This document shows, in pieces, positions 13,613-25,900 of a stretch of DNA of 64,000 nucleotides. Source of the stretch: Centropus unirufus (lineage: Eukaryota; Chordata; Aves; Cuculiformes; Centropidae). The number at the start of each line of letters is the position of its first letter. Within the stretch, counting starts at the first letter, position 1. Position numbers and translations under genes: made by a program. Below the pieces are notes generated by a model, which saw only the letters and a program-made list of their open reading frames with translations, was not told the origin of the DNA and searched no databases. The stretch is taken from NCBI GenBank assembly GCA_013397695.1, contig VYZI01000123.1, forward strand, positions 2,112,068 through 2,176,067, read 5' to 3'.

Positions 13613-13906
13613 CCCTCGGGAGCCCTCGGGAGCCGCCGGGAGGATCGCGACCGGGCGGGAACGCAGCCCGCGCGCGCCCCCCACCCCAGCCCGCGAGGGC
13701 AGCGCGAGGGCAGCGCGCTCAGCGTTCACGCGGCTGTCACGTGGCGTCCGCGCTCGCGCTCGCTCCCCCCCCACCCCGCCAGCCCGGCCCCCCCCACTCA
13801 CGTGACCGGGAGCGAGCAGCGTGATTGGCCGGCGGCGCCGCGAAGGGGCGAAGGGCGCGAAGCGCGGCTGAGGGAGGAGGAGAGGGAGCGGCGGGAGCGT
13901 TCGGGA
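13600..13906. promoter_or_regulatory. CpG-rich, probably bidirectional MLC1/MOV10L1 promoter
   Basis: A sharp rise in G+C and CpG density starts near 13600 and continues through MOV10L1 exon 1. It contains two CACGTG E-boxes (13738-13743 and 13799-13804, the second within the palindrome TCACGTGA) and an inverted CCAAT box (ATTGG, 13824-13828). No TATA box is seen close to the MOV10L1 ATG, as is usual for CpG promoters. Because MLC1 is divergent and its first exon is missing, shared use is likely but inferred. In mouse and chicken testis, piRNA-pathway promoters including MOV10L1's are known A-MYB targets; no convincing A-MYB site was identified by eye. Confidence 0.75.
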
Positions 13907-13994
13907 ATGTTCAGCCTCTTGTCTAAGGTGGTCTCCTACTTTTGGAGACGTGCAGATGAGGAGGAAGGAGAACATGAGGGATGGGCCGCCGCAG
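13907..13994 (+). CDS. MOV10L1: MOV10L1 coding exon 1 (residues 1-29)
   Basis: Starts ATG TTC AGC; encodes MFSLLSKVVSYFWRRADEEE and an acidic tail, the counterpart of the conserved MOV10L1 N-terminus. The frame is open upstream to 13802 but holds no earlier in-frame ATG. A G at -3 gives a moderate Kozak context. Donor GTAGGA, phase 1. Confidence 0.93.
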
Positions 13995-16900
13995 GTAGGA
14001 GTTGCTGGGCCCGGCTGGGGGTGGGAGGCGCCAGGTGCGGGGCCTGTGAGTAGCCCCAGGGCCCTGAGGGCGGCTGAGGCCGCTGGGTTTGTTCGGCTTG
14101 GAGAAGGCTGAGGGGTGGCCTCGTTGCACTCTACAACTTCACTCAAGGAGCACAGCGGAGGGGAGGTGCTCACCTCGCGGGTGACCAGCGAGAGGACACG
14201 AGAAAATGGAATGAAGCTGCATGGGGGGAGGGTCAGACTGGACATTAGGAAAAGGTCGTCGATCACTGGAACAGGCTCCCCAGGGAAGTGGTCGTGGCAC
14301 CAAGCCTGTCAGAGTACAAGGAGCATCTGGACGATGCTCTTAGTCATGATTTATTTTTTGCTGGTCCTGTGAGCAACAGGGATTTCCCCTTGATGATCCT
14401 TATGGGTCCCTTCCAATGTGAGATACTCTTTTTCATGCAGCTTAAAAAATGTTGATTTTACAATGTAGTTTGTATTTAACCCGCTTTTTTAATTCGTTGA
14501 AACCCTAACTTGCCATAAGACTTCAAAACTTAAATGTGAAACTATTTAGTTGGCCATTTTGATGGAAGGGATGGCACTTCTAGCATCATTCGTTACTTGT
14601 TGCATAGTTCTGCAGGTGGTTTGTTTCTATGCCAGTGCTTTTCCTGTGGGTGCAGGTGACAAAGGATTGACGAATGTACAAGGAGTAGTGACAAGATTTT
14701 GCCATGATTACGGGATGATAAATGACATGATAGTCTTCACCAGGGATGCTGTTACAAAAAACATGCTGCTGACTGTTGGACAGGAGGTTATTGCCACTGT
14801 AGAAGAGGATAAAACATCAGGTGGCTTGAAAGCCATCCGGGTAAGTGTGAAGATTAACAGTAGTTTCACTTTCTCTTTAAATCCCTCGAGATGTTCTTTT
14901 GGAAGTTACTATCGTTTTAGCCTCTGGAATTCTACAAAATAGGAGAAATTGCCGTACTTCACCCAGTGGGGGTAAGTTGGGTTTTTTTGTGGTTTTTTTA
15001 TTATTGTTATTGTTTGATTTTATCTCCTTTAAAATGCTGTTCCTTTAATACTGATTGTCTGAATCTGAGTGTACATGTGGTGAATATAACACCATTATTG
15101 GTTGAGATAAGTGCATCAGAATCTGTTAAATCACATCGTTCTGAGCTGTGTATTAGGTTTTTCAAAGACAGTTTTATGTTGTTGTATGAATGGATAAGAA
15201 AAACTATGGCTGCAAGTTTTTACACAGAAATGAATAAACGTAAATTTCGAAATATCTGTTGTAAGTTTCAGCATGGAAAGTTACACAAATAGAGATATTG
15301 GTACCTTTCTTGCTTAACACTTCAAGCTTGATTATACACTGTCACAACTTTCAACTACTGTAGTTTTTATTAATTGTATAAACTCAGTTATCAGCTGTGA
15401 TAATCTAGCTAAGAAGCAGAGTTCAGTGTCTCTTCTTCCTTTAGATATCATGTAAATATGACTGGCACTTCAAAGACTGATAGCAGTTGCAGGCATGGTC
15501 GATAACACGGTGGTACAGAACCCATCTTCTTGACTTGGATCTGCTTGGCTTAGCTGCATTGTACTTCAAGTATAGCACTTGACTAGTGTCCCTCATCTAA
15601 TAAACTCACCCTGATACAACTCCAAGCCAAAGCTTAAGATGCTTGTACAGGGCAAATCAGAGTAACTTGTTTAAAAGTGAATGAGTTTTCTAGTAAATGG
15701 ATGTTTTATTATTAAACATCTTGTCAGTTCATGGAGTCTATAGAGAATGTAACTGGCAAACACAGTGGAAGCTTCAGGGATTATGTTTCAGATAATAGGA
15801 AGGTAAGAATACTTTGGCTAATCATTAAGTATCTAATATCTCAGAGAAGTTCTGATGTGCAGGTTTTATAAGACTGTACGTTACTGTATTGATGAACTTG
15901 TTATTAGTATTGTTAATTTAATGATCTGACTTGTACACTTACCCTATAGTTCATGGAAAAAGTTGTCCAGGGATGTTCATTCATATTTGTTTAATCACTG
16001 CAGACATACCTTGCACAGTTCCTTCATGCTTTCCTGTATCCTTAATCTTATAAGCCTCACAGAAGAATAATTTGATATGTCTTTCTACTGCTTTACTGAA
16101 CAGTGTAGGTCCTCTGCATACTCTCTGGGGTCAGTGATTCTTGCTTGGCAGTAATAAGTGTTTCTATTGGCACTGGCGTTGCTGGTCCTGAGAGTCCTTG
16201 TAGAGAGCAGGGAAGCTCTGAAGAACAAGAGTTTCAGCTGTGGAGTGCAGGCTCCCAATTGCATGGTGGTGTCCCTTTGGCATCAAGAAGAGAACTCACA
16301 GTTGTGAGAAGTGTAGTAATTAAGAACAGAGATGCTGTATCCTTGACTCAGCATAGCTGAGAGGGGCAAGGAAAATGACTTGCATACATCAATAGTTTGT
16401 AGCTTGTGTACTGCAGAGGGCTATTGAAGCAAGTAAACTTATGCTTGAGGTGGTGATATGGATGGTCTGTGAGGCAGCTCTTTGGGTTTTCTTTTTATTC
16501 AAATTATTGAAGAACTGAGGGGCATTCTGAAATACAGGTAGTGTTTATAAACAGCATCTCAAAACTTCTTTTTACTTTCTGACGTACTGGTGTTCTGATT
16601 CCACTTATGTGCAGTCGGGTCGCTAGGAGGGACGGGTGTGCTGTCATCAAATGAAGAAGATTCTTAAGTAGACTTAAAGCAAGGGAAGTTTGAGAAAGAT
16701 AAGGCAAATCAAAGTGTAAGTAGAATAGCTGTCAGTGTTGCAATGTACAGCAGACTTCTTTAAGAAGTTAATTAGACTCTACTAATGTTCTCTGTATACA
16801 ATAATGAATAGCCATATACTATGGTGAGTATAGAATTGAGCAGTTTAAATTCTGGTATTTATTGTGGGAATATATGTTTAACATGGAATTCTATCAACTG

Positions 16901-19900
16901 TTTGAATGTTGTTGGGTTTTTTGTATTAATAGGTAGATGCTATCCAGGATACGTGGGAAGACTCCAGTTCTGCTTGTGATGCTTGTGAAATAAATATGAG
17001 AACATTAATTGGCCATATTACCTCTCTCTCTAAGAATGGTGGCTACATTAATCAGAATACATATTTTGCCATGGAAAATGTCTGTAAAGGTGCGTAGGTG
17101 CTTTCTTGTTGGCTCTTGCTTATTCTTTTTGTTTATATGTTCAATAGAAGTGTTTTCTAATAAGCTTGTATATCCCACTCAAATAAGTTCTTTCACTACA
17201 TACACTTTATTAGAAACAGGGGTTTAAGAAAGCTACCTGTTGACTCGTTTTCCCTAAGCATCTTATGTAGTTTATTATAATCTACTGAGGGAAGAATTGG
17301 AAAAAGAAGCTTGGACTTGGTGGATCTCAACAATGAACTTTTCTGCCTGGTCATTTGATGGAATGTAAACAAGTTCTGTGTAAGAGTAATGCAAATGTCA
17401 TCAAAAGCAATTAAACTTGAGAAATGTCCTGTTTTATATAGGTTTTAAACCTTATGAAGGTGACTGGGTGCAAGCAAAATATTTTATTAATACGACAACA
17501 TGGAACAGTGAAGCAGTTGCTGTAAAGCCTTTGAGATACAAGCGTGTAGACAAGGTAAATGTTCCGCACGTTGGTTTTGGCAACAGGAATCTTGTGTGAA
17601 GTGGGTTTTGAAGGTGGATTTAAGTTGCTAAATATATTTAAAAGAAAAGGATTCATTCGCTTATGATTATTTCTAAAGTAACAAAGCTTATGGAAAAGGC
17701 ATACACACTGTGGTTAGAACAGGAACCGAGTTACTGGCTTTCTATTATTGATGTGGATGCTTACTGTTATTTTAGTTACATTGGTTGTAATGAGGATGTG
17801 GATTTTCAAACTCTTTAGGAAATAATGAATATAGAATTGATTGTTCGATTAAACTTATCTAAGTATTTTGGCTTAAAACAAAGGGGTTTTTTATTTTAAT
17901 GGAAGTACTTGTTCCCCTCGAAATACATGTATTGGGTATATGGTTTGTCATATTTGACTTAAGTGTATGCACTGAATAATAGTTGAATGTCAAGCACAGG
18001 AAAAAAAAAATCTTGTGACTGCTGGTACTGAAGTATAAACATTGGTAAGTAGCAGGGCACACATCATGAGTTAGTCAAACGTACCTATTGTAGCATGCAC
18101 TTAAGTGGAACCTAATGCTTATCAAAAGTACTTGTGTTTCTTCATACTTCTAAAGAAAAGCATGGGGATTCTAGGTTAGGGCTGTATGTTTACTTCCCAT
18201 GAATAACTGAAATGTCAGAATGCAGCTCTGTTTAATGCTAGAATGACTGTTGTAGGATAAAATTATGCAGTGGTAGTATGGCTGTTAGCTTAAGCAGACT
18301 ATTGAGTAACGCTGAATAACAAATTGTTACAGGTTCGCATTTCCAGCATCTGTGGAAGAAGTGGTACACTAGATGGGAATATATTTTTCACTTTGGATTC
18401 ACTGACACTTCATGAGGGCTATTCACCTCGTAGACATGATCTGGTGGACACAATTGTGGTGGAGAGTAATCAGTCATATTACATTTGGAGAGCTCTCTGC
18501 TTGGTGCCAGTCAGCCAGGATGGGTAATATTCATTTAATTCTCCTTCCACTTACTAACAACTAGAGATTAATTTTAATTATGTAGCTTTTATTTTATTGC
18601 ATCTATTACTTGAGAAATAAAGTGAATGCTTCACTAGTTTACTAGAAGGCATAATAGGTCATCAAGAAGATCACTGTGATATGTTTCAGTCCTTGCTTTT
18701 CCTTCTTCCTTTCCAGACATTGGGAACATCTCTGTGTAGTAGAGAAGCAAAACCAGCAGCAGCTGAGCTCAGGAATATTGTCATGCAAGGAAGGAATTTT
18801 GCATGTTTTTGATACAAAAAAATGCCAAGCTCATGCCCTTACCTTGTATTGAATCTTATGTTCCTCTAGTGAGGACTTTACTGTTTGAAAACCATTCTTG
18901 GCAAAACTGGTGCAAAAGGGATGTTTGTTTAATCCATTTTGCTTAAGTTGTAGTCTTCAGGTATCTGTCCTAAACAGTTGGACCTATTTTTAATGATGGA
19001 CTTTACACAAGAAATTATTGCTAGAACCAATTTACAAAAATAGACCTTTGGGTTGATTTCTCAGTTTTGGTTTATTTCCTCTCATATCAAAATATTAAGG
19101 CAGCTTAAGGTGCAATGGGAGACATCTAGTGGGCTTAGCTAGTAAATTGATGTAGCTAATAGCATCTGCAGTCAATTTCTACTTTCATTGTATTAGATAA
19201 CTAGGGAATACTTCCTGTGTCTATGTATTGGTGAGATTATTAAAATATTCCCTGTTGATTATAGTGCTACTTTATCTTGCCAAATAGTTTCTTAATTGTA
19301 GAATAAAAGCAATTTTAAATGGTTTCTACAGGTAGCCGAGACTGACGGGGTAGAGCTCTGGCTGCTGTCTCAGACAAGAAGGAGCATGTGACTGATTTCA
19401 TAGGCATTTTGCCCCTTAGGTTCCAGAGCAAATCAGTACTCTTGCTAAGGACCTGCTTTGCACTGTCTTTGTTCAGGTCCTGTAATGGCTTCAGTCCCCA
19501 TTTGATTCAGCTTTTAAGCAAAGCTTAGCTAGCTAATAATGTTAGTCTTGTATTAAAGTTTTACACTGGTATATTGTGCTGATGGGAAAAGGCTTGTAGT
19601 TTTTAATTTGCTGATTAAATTAGTAAAAGTAGTTAATTCTCTTGGGTGTAAAAGTAGGTGAGAAGGTGAACCCTTTTACCTGCCCCTTCAGAATACTGAG
19701 ACCATGCTCTGATATAGTGATTCTTAGTCTTGATTCAGGTTTATTTGCTGTGTTTCAAAATTGCTAGCTAAAACTACTTTTACAGACAATCTCTGTCTAC
19801 TGGAGGCAATCTGGATGAGCCTTATGAAGACTTGATGACTGACAAGGGAGGGTTAGAAGTATCAAGAATGACTAATTTTGGAACCCTGAAGCAGAAGGAT

Positions 19901-22900
19901 TCTAAAAGAATGATCATTTGGATAGAGTAAGCCTTTTTAAGCTCTCTTTCTTTTCTTTCTATCACTCTGTAGTCTGTAAACCTGCCTTTCTGTATAAAAG
20001 CCTGTCCCATTTGAACCTAGTGTTTCACTGTCTTCAAGTAATCTCCAGATACTATGGAATTAAAGAGAATTTCATATTTAATTTGATTGCTTCAGGATAG
20101 TCTTTTTATGGGGCCTCTATCTTGCACATAGTGCTTTGAGGGTCCCTAATCCTGTGGGGTTCTTTTTTAAGTCCTAATAAAATCCTTTCTGGAATTAGGA
20201 TTAAAGTGAATGCTTTTCCTTGTAAGCATGTTTAATTAAAACTGCAGATACTGCAGATGAGAGTGTATCTTAGAACAAGAGGACTGTTGCATACTCATGT
20301 ATCAAAAGCAGACCAGACCTTTTTTTTTTTTTTGGAGCTTTGATGCTGAAGAATGCTGGTGTATGCTTGAGGGGTTTGTTTTGTTTTGGTGGTTTTCTCA
20401 TTCTTTTTATATATCCCACACACGCATCTGGGCATAGAAGCTCAAATGAAGTCATACCCGAATGCTTTATTTGTTGCTCTTTCCTAAGAGTTACTTTCCC
20501 GATGGTAAATTTTAAATTACCATATCTTTCTTTTATACACAACATTTTTTGCATGCTTTGTATGGTTGTTGATATAACCTAGAAACATTAACATTTAACA
20601 TACTTTCTAGTCTTCCTGAGTTAGAAGTAGCTGTGCAGTTTCTCTCTGATAGCAGTTCTGAAATAATGGTGAACTAACCTGCTACAGACAGTTATGCTTG
20701 ATTTAAGGTAGGATTAAGCTTCCCAAGAAAACGAACTGTGCATTTAATTATGTAACTATTTACATAACTACTTCTAGGAATAAAGGGAGTGTACCACAGT
20801 CCTTAATTAGCTGCAGATTTGCTGGATGGGTGAAAGAGAAGCAATTCAGTTTTCAGATTCCTCAAAAATGTGAGGACAGTCCAGAAGCATATCTGTCATC
20901 TTTTCCAATAAATCAAGAAAGCTGCTCAAAACCTGCAATTAATTCACATAACGACTGTGGACAAACAACATCTGAGTCATTGGATAACGTATCCATTATG
21001 AAGAATGGAGTCATTATGAAGAATGGAGTCATTTCAGGTACAGTGAAATATTGACATTTGAATGCTGAGTGTTTACTCCTCAGCCCCATAGGTTTGTTTG
21101 AGAAGTCCTGTCTGTGCTAGCCATAACAGTTGTGATAGCAGAATTTATTATAATGTTTGCTGCAGAAGGAATTCATTCTCAGGATACAGATTTATCAAGG
21201 ACAAAAGAAAACTTTTCATTGGTAGAAGGTGAAAATCTACGCAGTGGAGAAAATGAGCAAAGAGAAGATATGGAACAGCCAGTAAAGCACTTCAATATTG
21301 CTGGAGAAATTGTCATACCACCAGGTGGAAAAACATTCATAGTGATCATATGCACAGCTATGTAAGTGTTTCTTTCCATTGACCAATACAATGGAAACAA
21401 GTGAAAAGAATTACTTAATGGTTCCTTTATTCTGGGCACAGTAATTTTTGGTGTTAAATAAACTAAGCCAGCACACATTAGCAAGCAATGTGGAAACCTA
21501 TCTTAGACCTTGAAAGTCGTTAGCCTTTTAATGCTTGATTCTGATTTTTGCCAAAAGAAAATGGTAGTATTTAATGAAGTGTCCCTTAAAAATGGCCATA
21601 AGGTGGAGATAATGTTTACAGCTGGTTATATTCTTTTTAAGAAACCCATTGCTCCGTAAGAACTGGAGCTAATGTAGAGTTTGTGAGAATTTGTGTCATG
21701 TCTGGTGTTTCTTCTAGTCTCAGTACCCTGAGGTCACATTTATGCTGCTACATGCCTGGATCCCAAACCTCCCTGTCCTGTGATATTAAACACAGGTTAT
21801 CTATGTTGAAATTTTCAAAAGCTGTCTTCCTCAAGGATGTAATTTGTAGAGGGAAGTGGTTTTAAGATCTTGGAAAATCCTTGAAAATAAAAAATACTTC
21901 GCTCTTCAAAATATTCCATGGATTTACTGAAGAATAAAAAATGTGAGCTCTTTGAGAATTCAAGTAGGATCCCCATGATGGCAACCTTACTTTCATATAC
22001 TTTTCAGTTACTTCCACCTCTAGCTCTATGAACTTCATGTGCCACAACCACCGATTCTTCTGCTTTTAATCTAAAAGCTGGATGGGGAAAACAATTTCAA
22101 ATGTTTTCATTTGTCAAAGCAGTAACTTTCACACTACTTCTGTTACCAATTTAAATAGTGATGCAAGAAATTTTTTTGGTTGGATAATTTAGCTGCAGTG
22201 TGAAAAATAAGCTGCAGGCCTGGCCTGCCTTTTGGAGAAAGATGTTGAGAAATAAAAAATATTAATTTTTCTATTACAATTAATATTTTACTGTAGATCT
22301 ATAAATGCCATGAAGTCGGAGAATGTTCTAAAAATATGGAAACACACATGGGAGGCTGCATCATGAAAGTTCAAAGTGCTTTCTGTCCACTTAAGAGACC
22401 ATTTAGACCAGAAATCTGGACAGGTAGTGTTAGTTACCATGAAGAAGAGGTACTTTTGTCGAAGAGAAGATAAGCTAGAAACATTTTGGGACGCTTTTGT
22501 TTCAGGAACATAGTAACAGTATTATACTGTGTAGTTAGTGCTGAGAAGAGAGTTTGGCTCTGAGTAGTGCTGAGGTGAGTTCGTAAGGGTCTTTAGAGGA
22601 GATAGAATGGGCTACACTCTTATGTCTCAGATTCCTTATAAAAGAACCTGAGGAAACTTCCCTCCGACTTTTTCACATCTATCCCTCCCCAACCACTGCC
22701 TACACATATAAAGTGTGCTTTTCAGAAATAAAAGATTTTGCCTACTTTCTTGACTTGATGTGTTTACAGTTAGGGCTCAATTCTGAGCAGCCTTAAGCAA
22801 GGTGGAGCAAAGCTGTTGCTGCAAGCATGAAAGGATATGTTTCAGGTTACTCTGATGGAAATGTTTGGCAGATCTGTTTTTTTAAGTAACTGTAATTCCA

Positions 22901-25900
22901 ATAAGAGAAGGAATCTGTACCTGTGATATTGAGGGGAGGGATTTTGCTCTTTATTTAATCTTTTGATGAAATTGGGCTTTTATATTTTTTCTTTTATTTT
23001 TTTAAATTATTTATGATGCCTCGGTTGAACTTGAGGTAGGCAGTAAGTATGAGGAATTACCCTAAGTAAGCGGTTCTCATGCGTTATGAAATGAGAATCT
23101 AAAATTTTACTATAAAAATATTTATGCCTGGAGAAAATACTGTGAACGTGATGGTTTAAGAATGTAACTTCTGCTTACTTGAAGAAATCCTGGATACTGT
23201 AAAGAACTCCTGCTGCTTGGTTTTTCTGATTTTACTGTTGGACGTTATATTGAAGCCACTGTAACAAATGACGAAGAATTACTTATAGCACCTGTGGAAC
23301 CATTTTCTCAAAAAAAGCCTAAAATTGTCCCAGAATCTCAGCCAAGGAAGATAACAGTGGTTGCCCCTCCAAACAAAAGGTACTGGCTTTTTTGAGCAAA
23401 AATTATCTCTTGCCTAATACTGCTCTGCTTGGTTGTTCCCGTGTCTGTTCTGTAATGGTGACAAAAAAAAGTATGTGAAACTGGGAAGGCACATACATGT
23501 TTATGTGTGTTTATGTTGTAAACAAGGTAGTTGTGGACATTACTGAAACAACCTCTTCTATCAGTAATGAACTGCTTGACTTTTTTGTAGATTTGTCGGA
23601 CAGGAGCTCTCTCCGCTATATAATGTGGTGATAAACGTGGCAAAGGAGTCAACAAGTAACAATTGTGTTATTAAGAAAAAAGCTGGAAAATCAGAAATAG
23701 TTTTCAGAGAGAGTTAACTTTTTAGCTCCTCAAGCGCCTTTGACATCTAGATCCAATAAATGTTTCCCATCTTTCATTCAGAACTTTTCCTCTTGCAAAT
23801 AAGCTTCTGTTGTACGCAGTACTTGCTTATTTGTAAAAATATCCCCAAACTGCAGAAGACACAGGATGTTTTCAAATGATCTGTAACTGGAACACTTTTT
23901 CCTTCCTAGATAGCAAACCTCTGAATTGTCACTTTGAAGGAACTATTGGGTCTGGTGTGTGTGTGTGTGTGTTTCGGCTTTACAGCCTTGATGATGGGGC
24001 ATTTTAGGTAGCTGAGTTTCATATATAATTTGAGAAGGCTAAAAGATATGTCATATATTTTTGTTTTAGAAACAACAGAAGGCAGTTGCCGAGCTTTCTC
24101 CCACCTTATGTCATACCAGATGAGTTAAGAAAATGTGTGGAGCAGAAGTTAGACATCCTGACCTTTCAGCCTCTCCTAGCAGAGGTATGCACATGTCAGT
24201 TTATATAAGAAAATATATTTTATGTGAGTTCTAGCTGGCCTTAGTTTAGTGAAAATATGTAGCCCTTACTGTAGTAGATGATGATGTAATGCCATTACCA
24301 AGTAGAGTTTAGCCTGTATCCTGTAACGTCTGTGGGTTTCAGAACGTCACAGAATCCTAGCTTATAAGATGACAAAAGGATAAATGTGAAAACCTGAGAA
24401 TGGTGGAGAGGTAAACTGCTGGGCAGGGGAGGAGGGCTATTGCAGAAGTTGAAAATTCCTTTTCTCTTTCAGTTTTTAGGCATTATTGGAAAGGCGTTTT
24501 GCAGTGTCAGAACAGTAGTCCAGCAGTTGCTGCATAGCAAACAAATTAGAAATTGTTAAGTTATTGCAATAACAGGATTTTTTTTTTCTGATTGTCAAAA
24601 CCATTTCTTTAAAAAATCCTCAAATTTAAGTCACTTTGTCATGTTCACATCTTCCCTGCAAGTACAATGATTTCAGAATATGGTTAAAGAAACCAACAAC
24701 AAGCAAAAAAACCCTCCAACTGAAGTCTGACAAGAATATTACAATGATTCCTCCCCAAAACTTTGTTCTCATTTCCGGCAGAGCATTGCTGCAACTCACT
24801 TTTTAAATCCTTAAAAAGTTAGGTGGGAAAAAAACTGGGCTGGTACTCGGCTTTTCACATTGTTGAAGAATTATGTTGTCTGATTCCTAAACAGCTCACA
24901 CAAAACCTGAAGTCACAGCATTAAGATAGCAGATCAGTGATCCTCCCTCAAAAAGGAAATAAAACTCTGTAGTATTTGAAATAAGTTTATTCTGAAAGCC
25001 TGCTGTTAATTGATTACCCATGCCTTAAATTCTGTCTGCCACTGGTGACTGTTTCCATTCTGCTCCAGAAAGCACCACCCCTTCGTCTGTTATTTTGAGG
25101 AAGAACATATCAAACAGAAAGCATTCTGTGCTATCAGAGCTTGGTACTGTTTACGATGCCTCTTCAGTCAGATGCATTAAGCCCTGAGGAAGAAAGTTCG
25201 GTTTCTTTCAGCCTGCCCTAAGTTGCATGATCTTCAGCTAGGACCGAGACTGGCATGACTGTCTCCACCCATCTCTTCCCAGTGCACTTAGATTTTATGT
25301 TTCCTGGGATTGCTGAGCATAGAATTCAGATGTTGAAAGTGCCATTGTAGTGAGGAGAGACTTGGTTAATTAACTCTTTAGCTGATTGGCTATTGTGTCT
25401 GAGCTCTAAGGACTATACTAATTTATGTATAGATAGATGTATCTAGGGGCCTTAATTGGCACCCCAGTTGCTGTGCGGTCTGTCTTCAGAGGCGTTTGTA
25501 TAATGTTAAGAGTAGTGAGTTCCATGTAATCCGCACTATTTTTGTTTTTCAGAATCTTAATCTACAGAATTACAAAGCCCGCTTTTCTACTCTTCTGTGG
25601 CTTGAAGATATCTATGCAGAGATGCAGCTAAGAGACTTTAACATGAGTGGGGTTACTTTGAAAAGGAGTGGGAACTTGTTAGTGTTGGAAGTACCGGGGG
25701 TGGAAGAGGGCAGACCTCACCTGATTCCAGGTAATAATTCATGTGAGAAAAAGCCAAACAGCGTGTTGATCAGCATTTTCAGTGCAATAAAAACTCCATT
25801 GCTTATTTATTTGTTTAAAGAAATGTTTAATGCGTTTGGATATAAAATTATTAATTTAGGTTACTAGACCAGTGAACTGTCCTGTTAAGTGTGTCTTGGT

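Noticed and set aside
13802..13906. In-frame N-terminal extension of MOV10L1 upstream of the ATG
   Set aside because: The frame is open but contains no ATG, and the conserved MOV10L1 N-terminus starts at 13907.
13451..14266. 271-codon open frame on the minus strand across the promoter
   Set aside because: Most of it runs antisense through CpG-rich promoter DNA and MOV10L1 exon 1, where stop codons are rare by composition. Only the ATG-initiated last 53 codons are kept, as a weak candidate.
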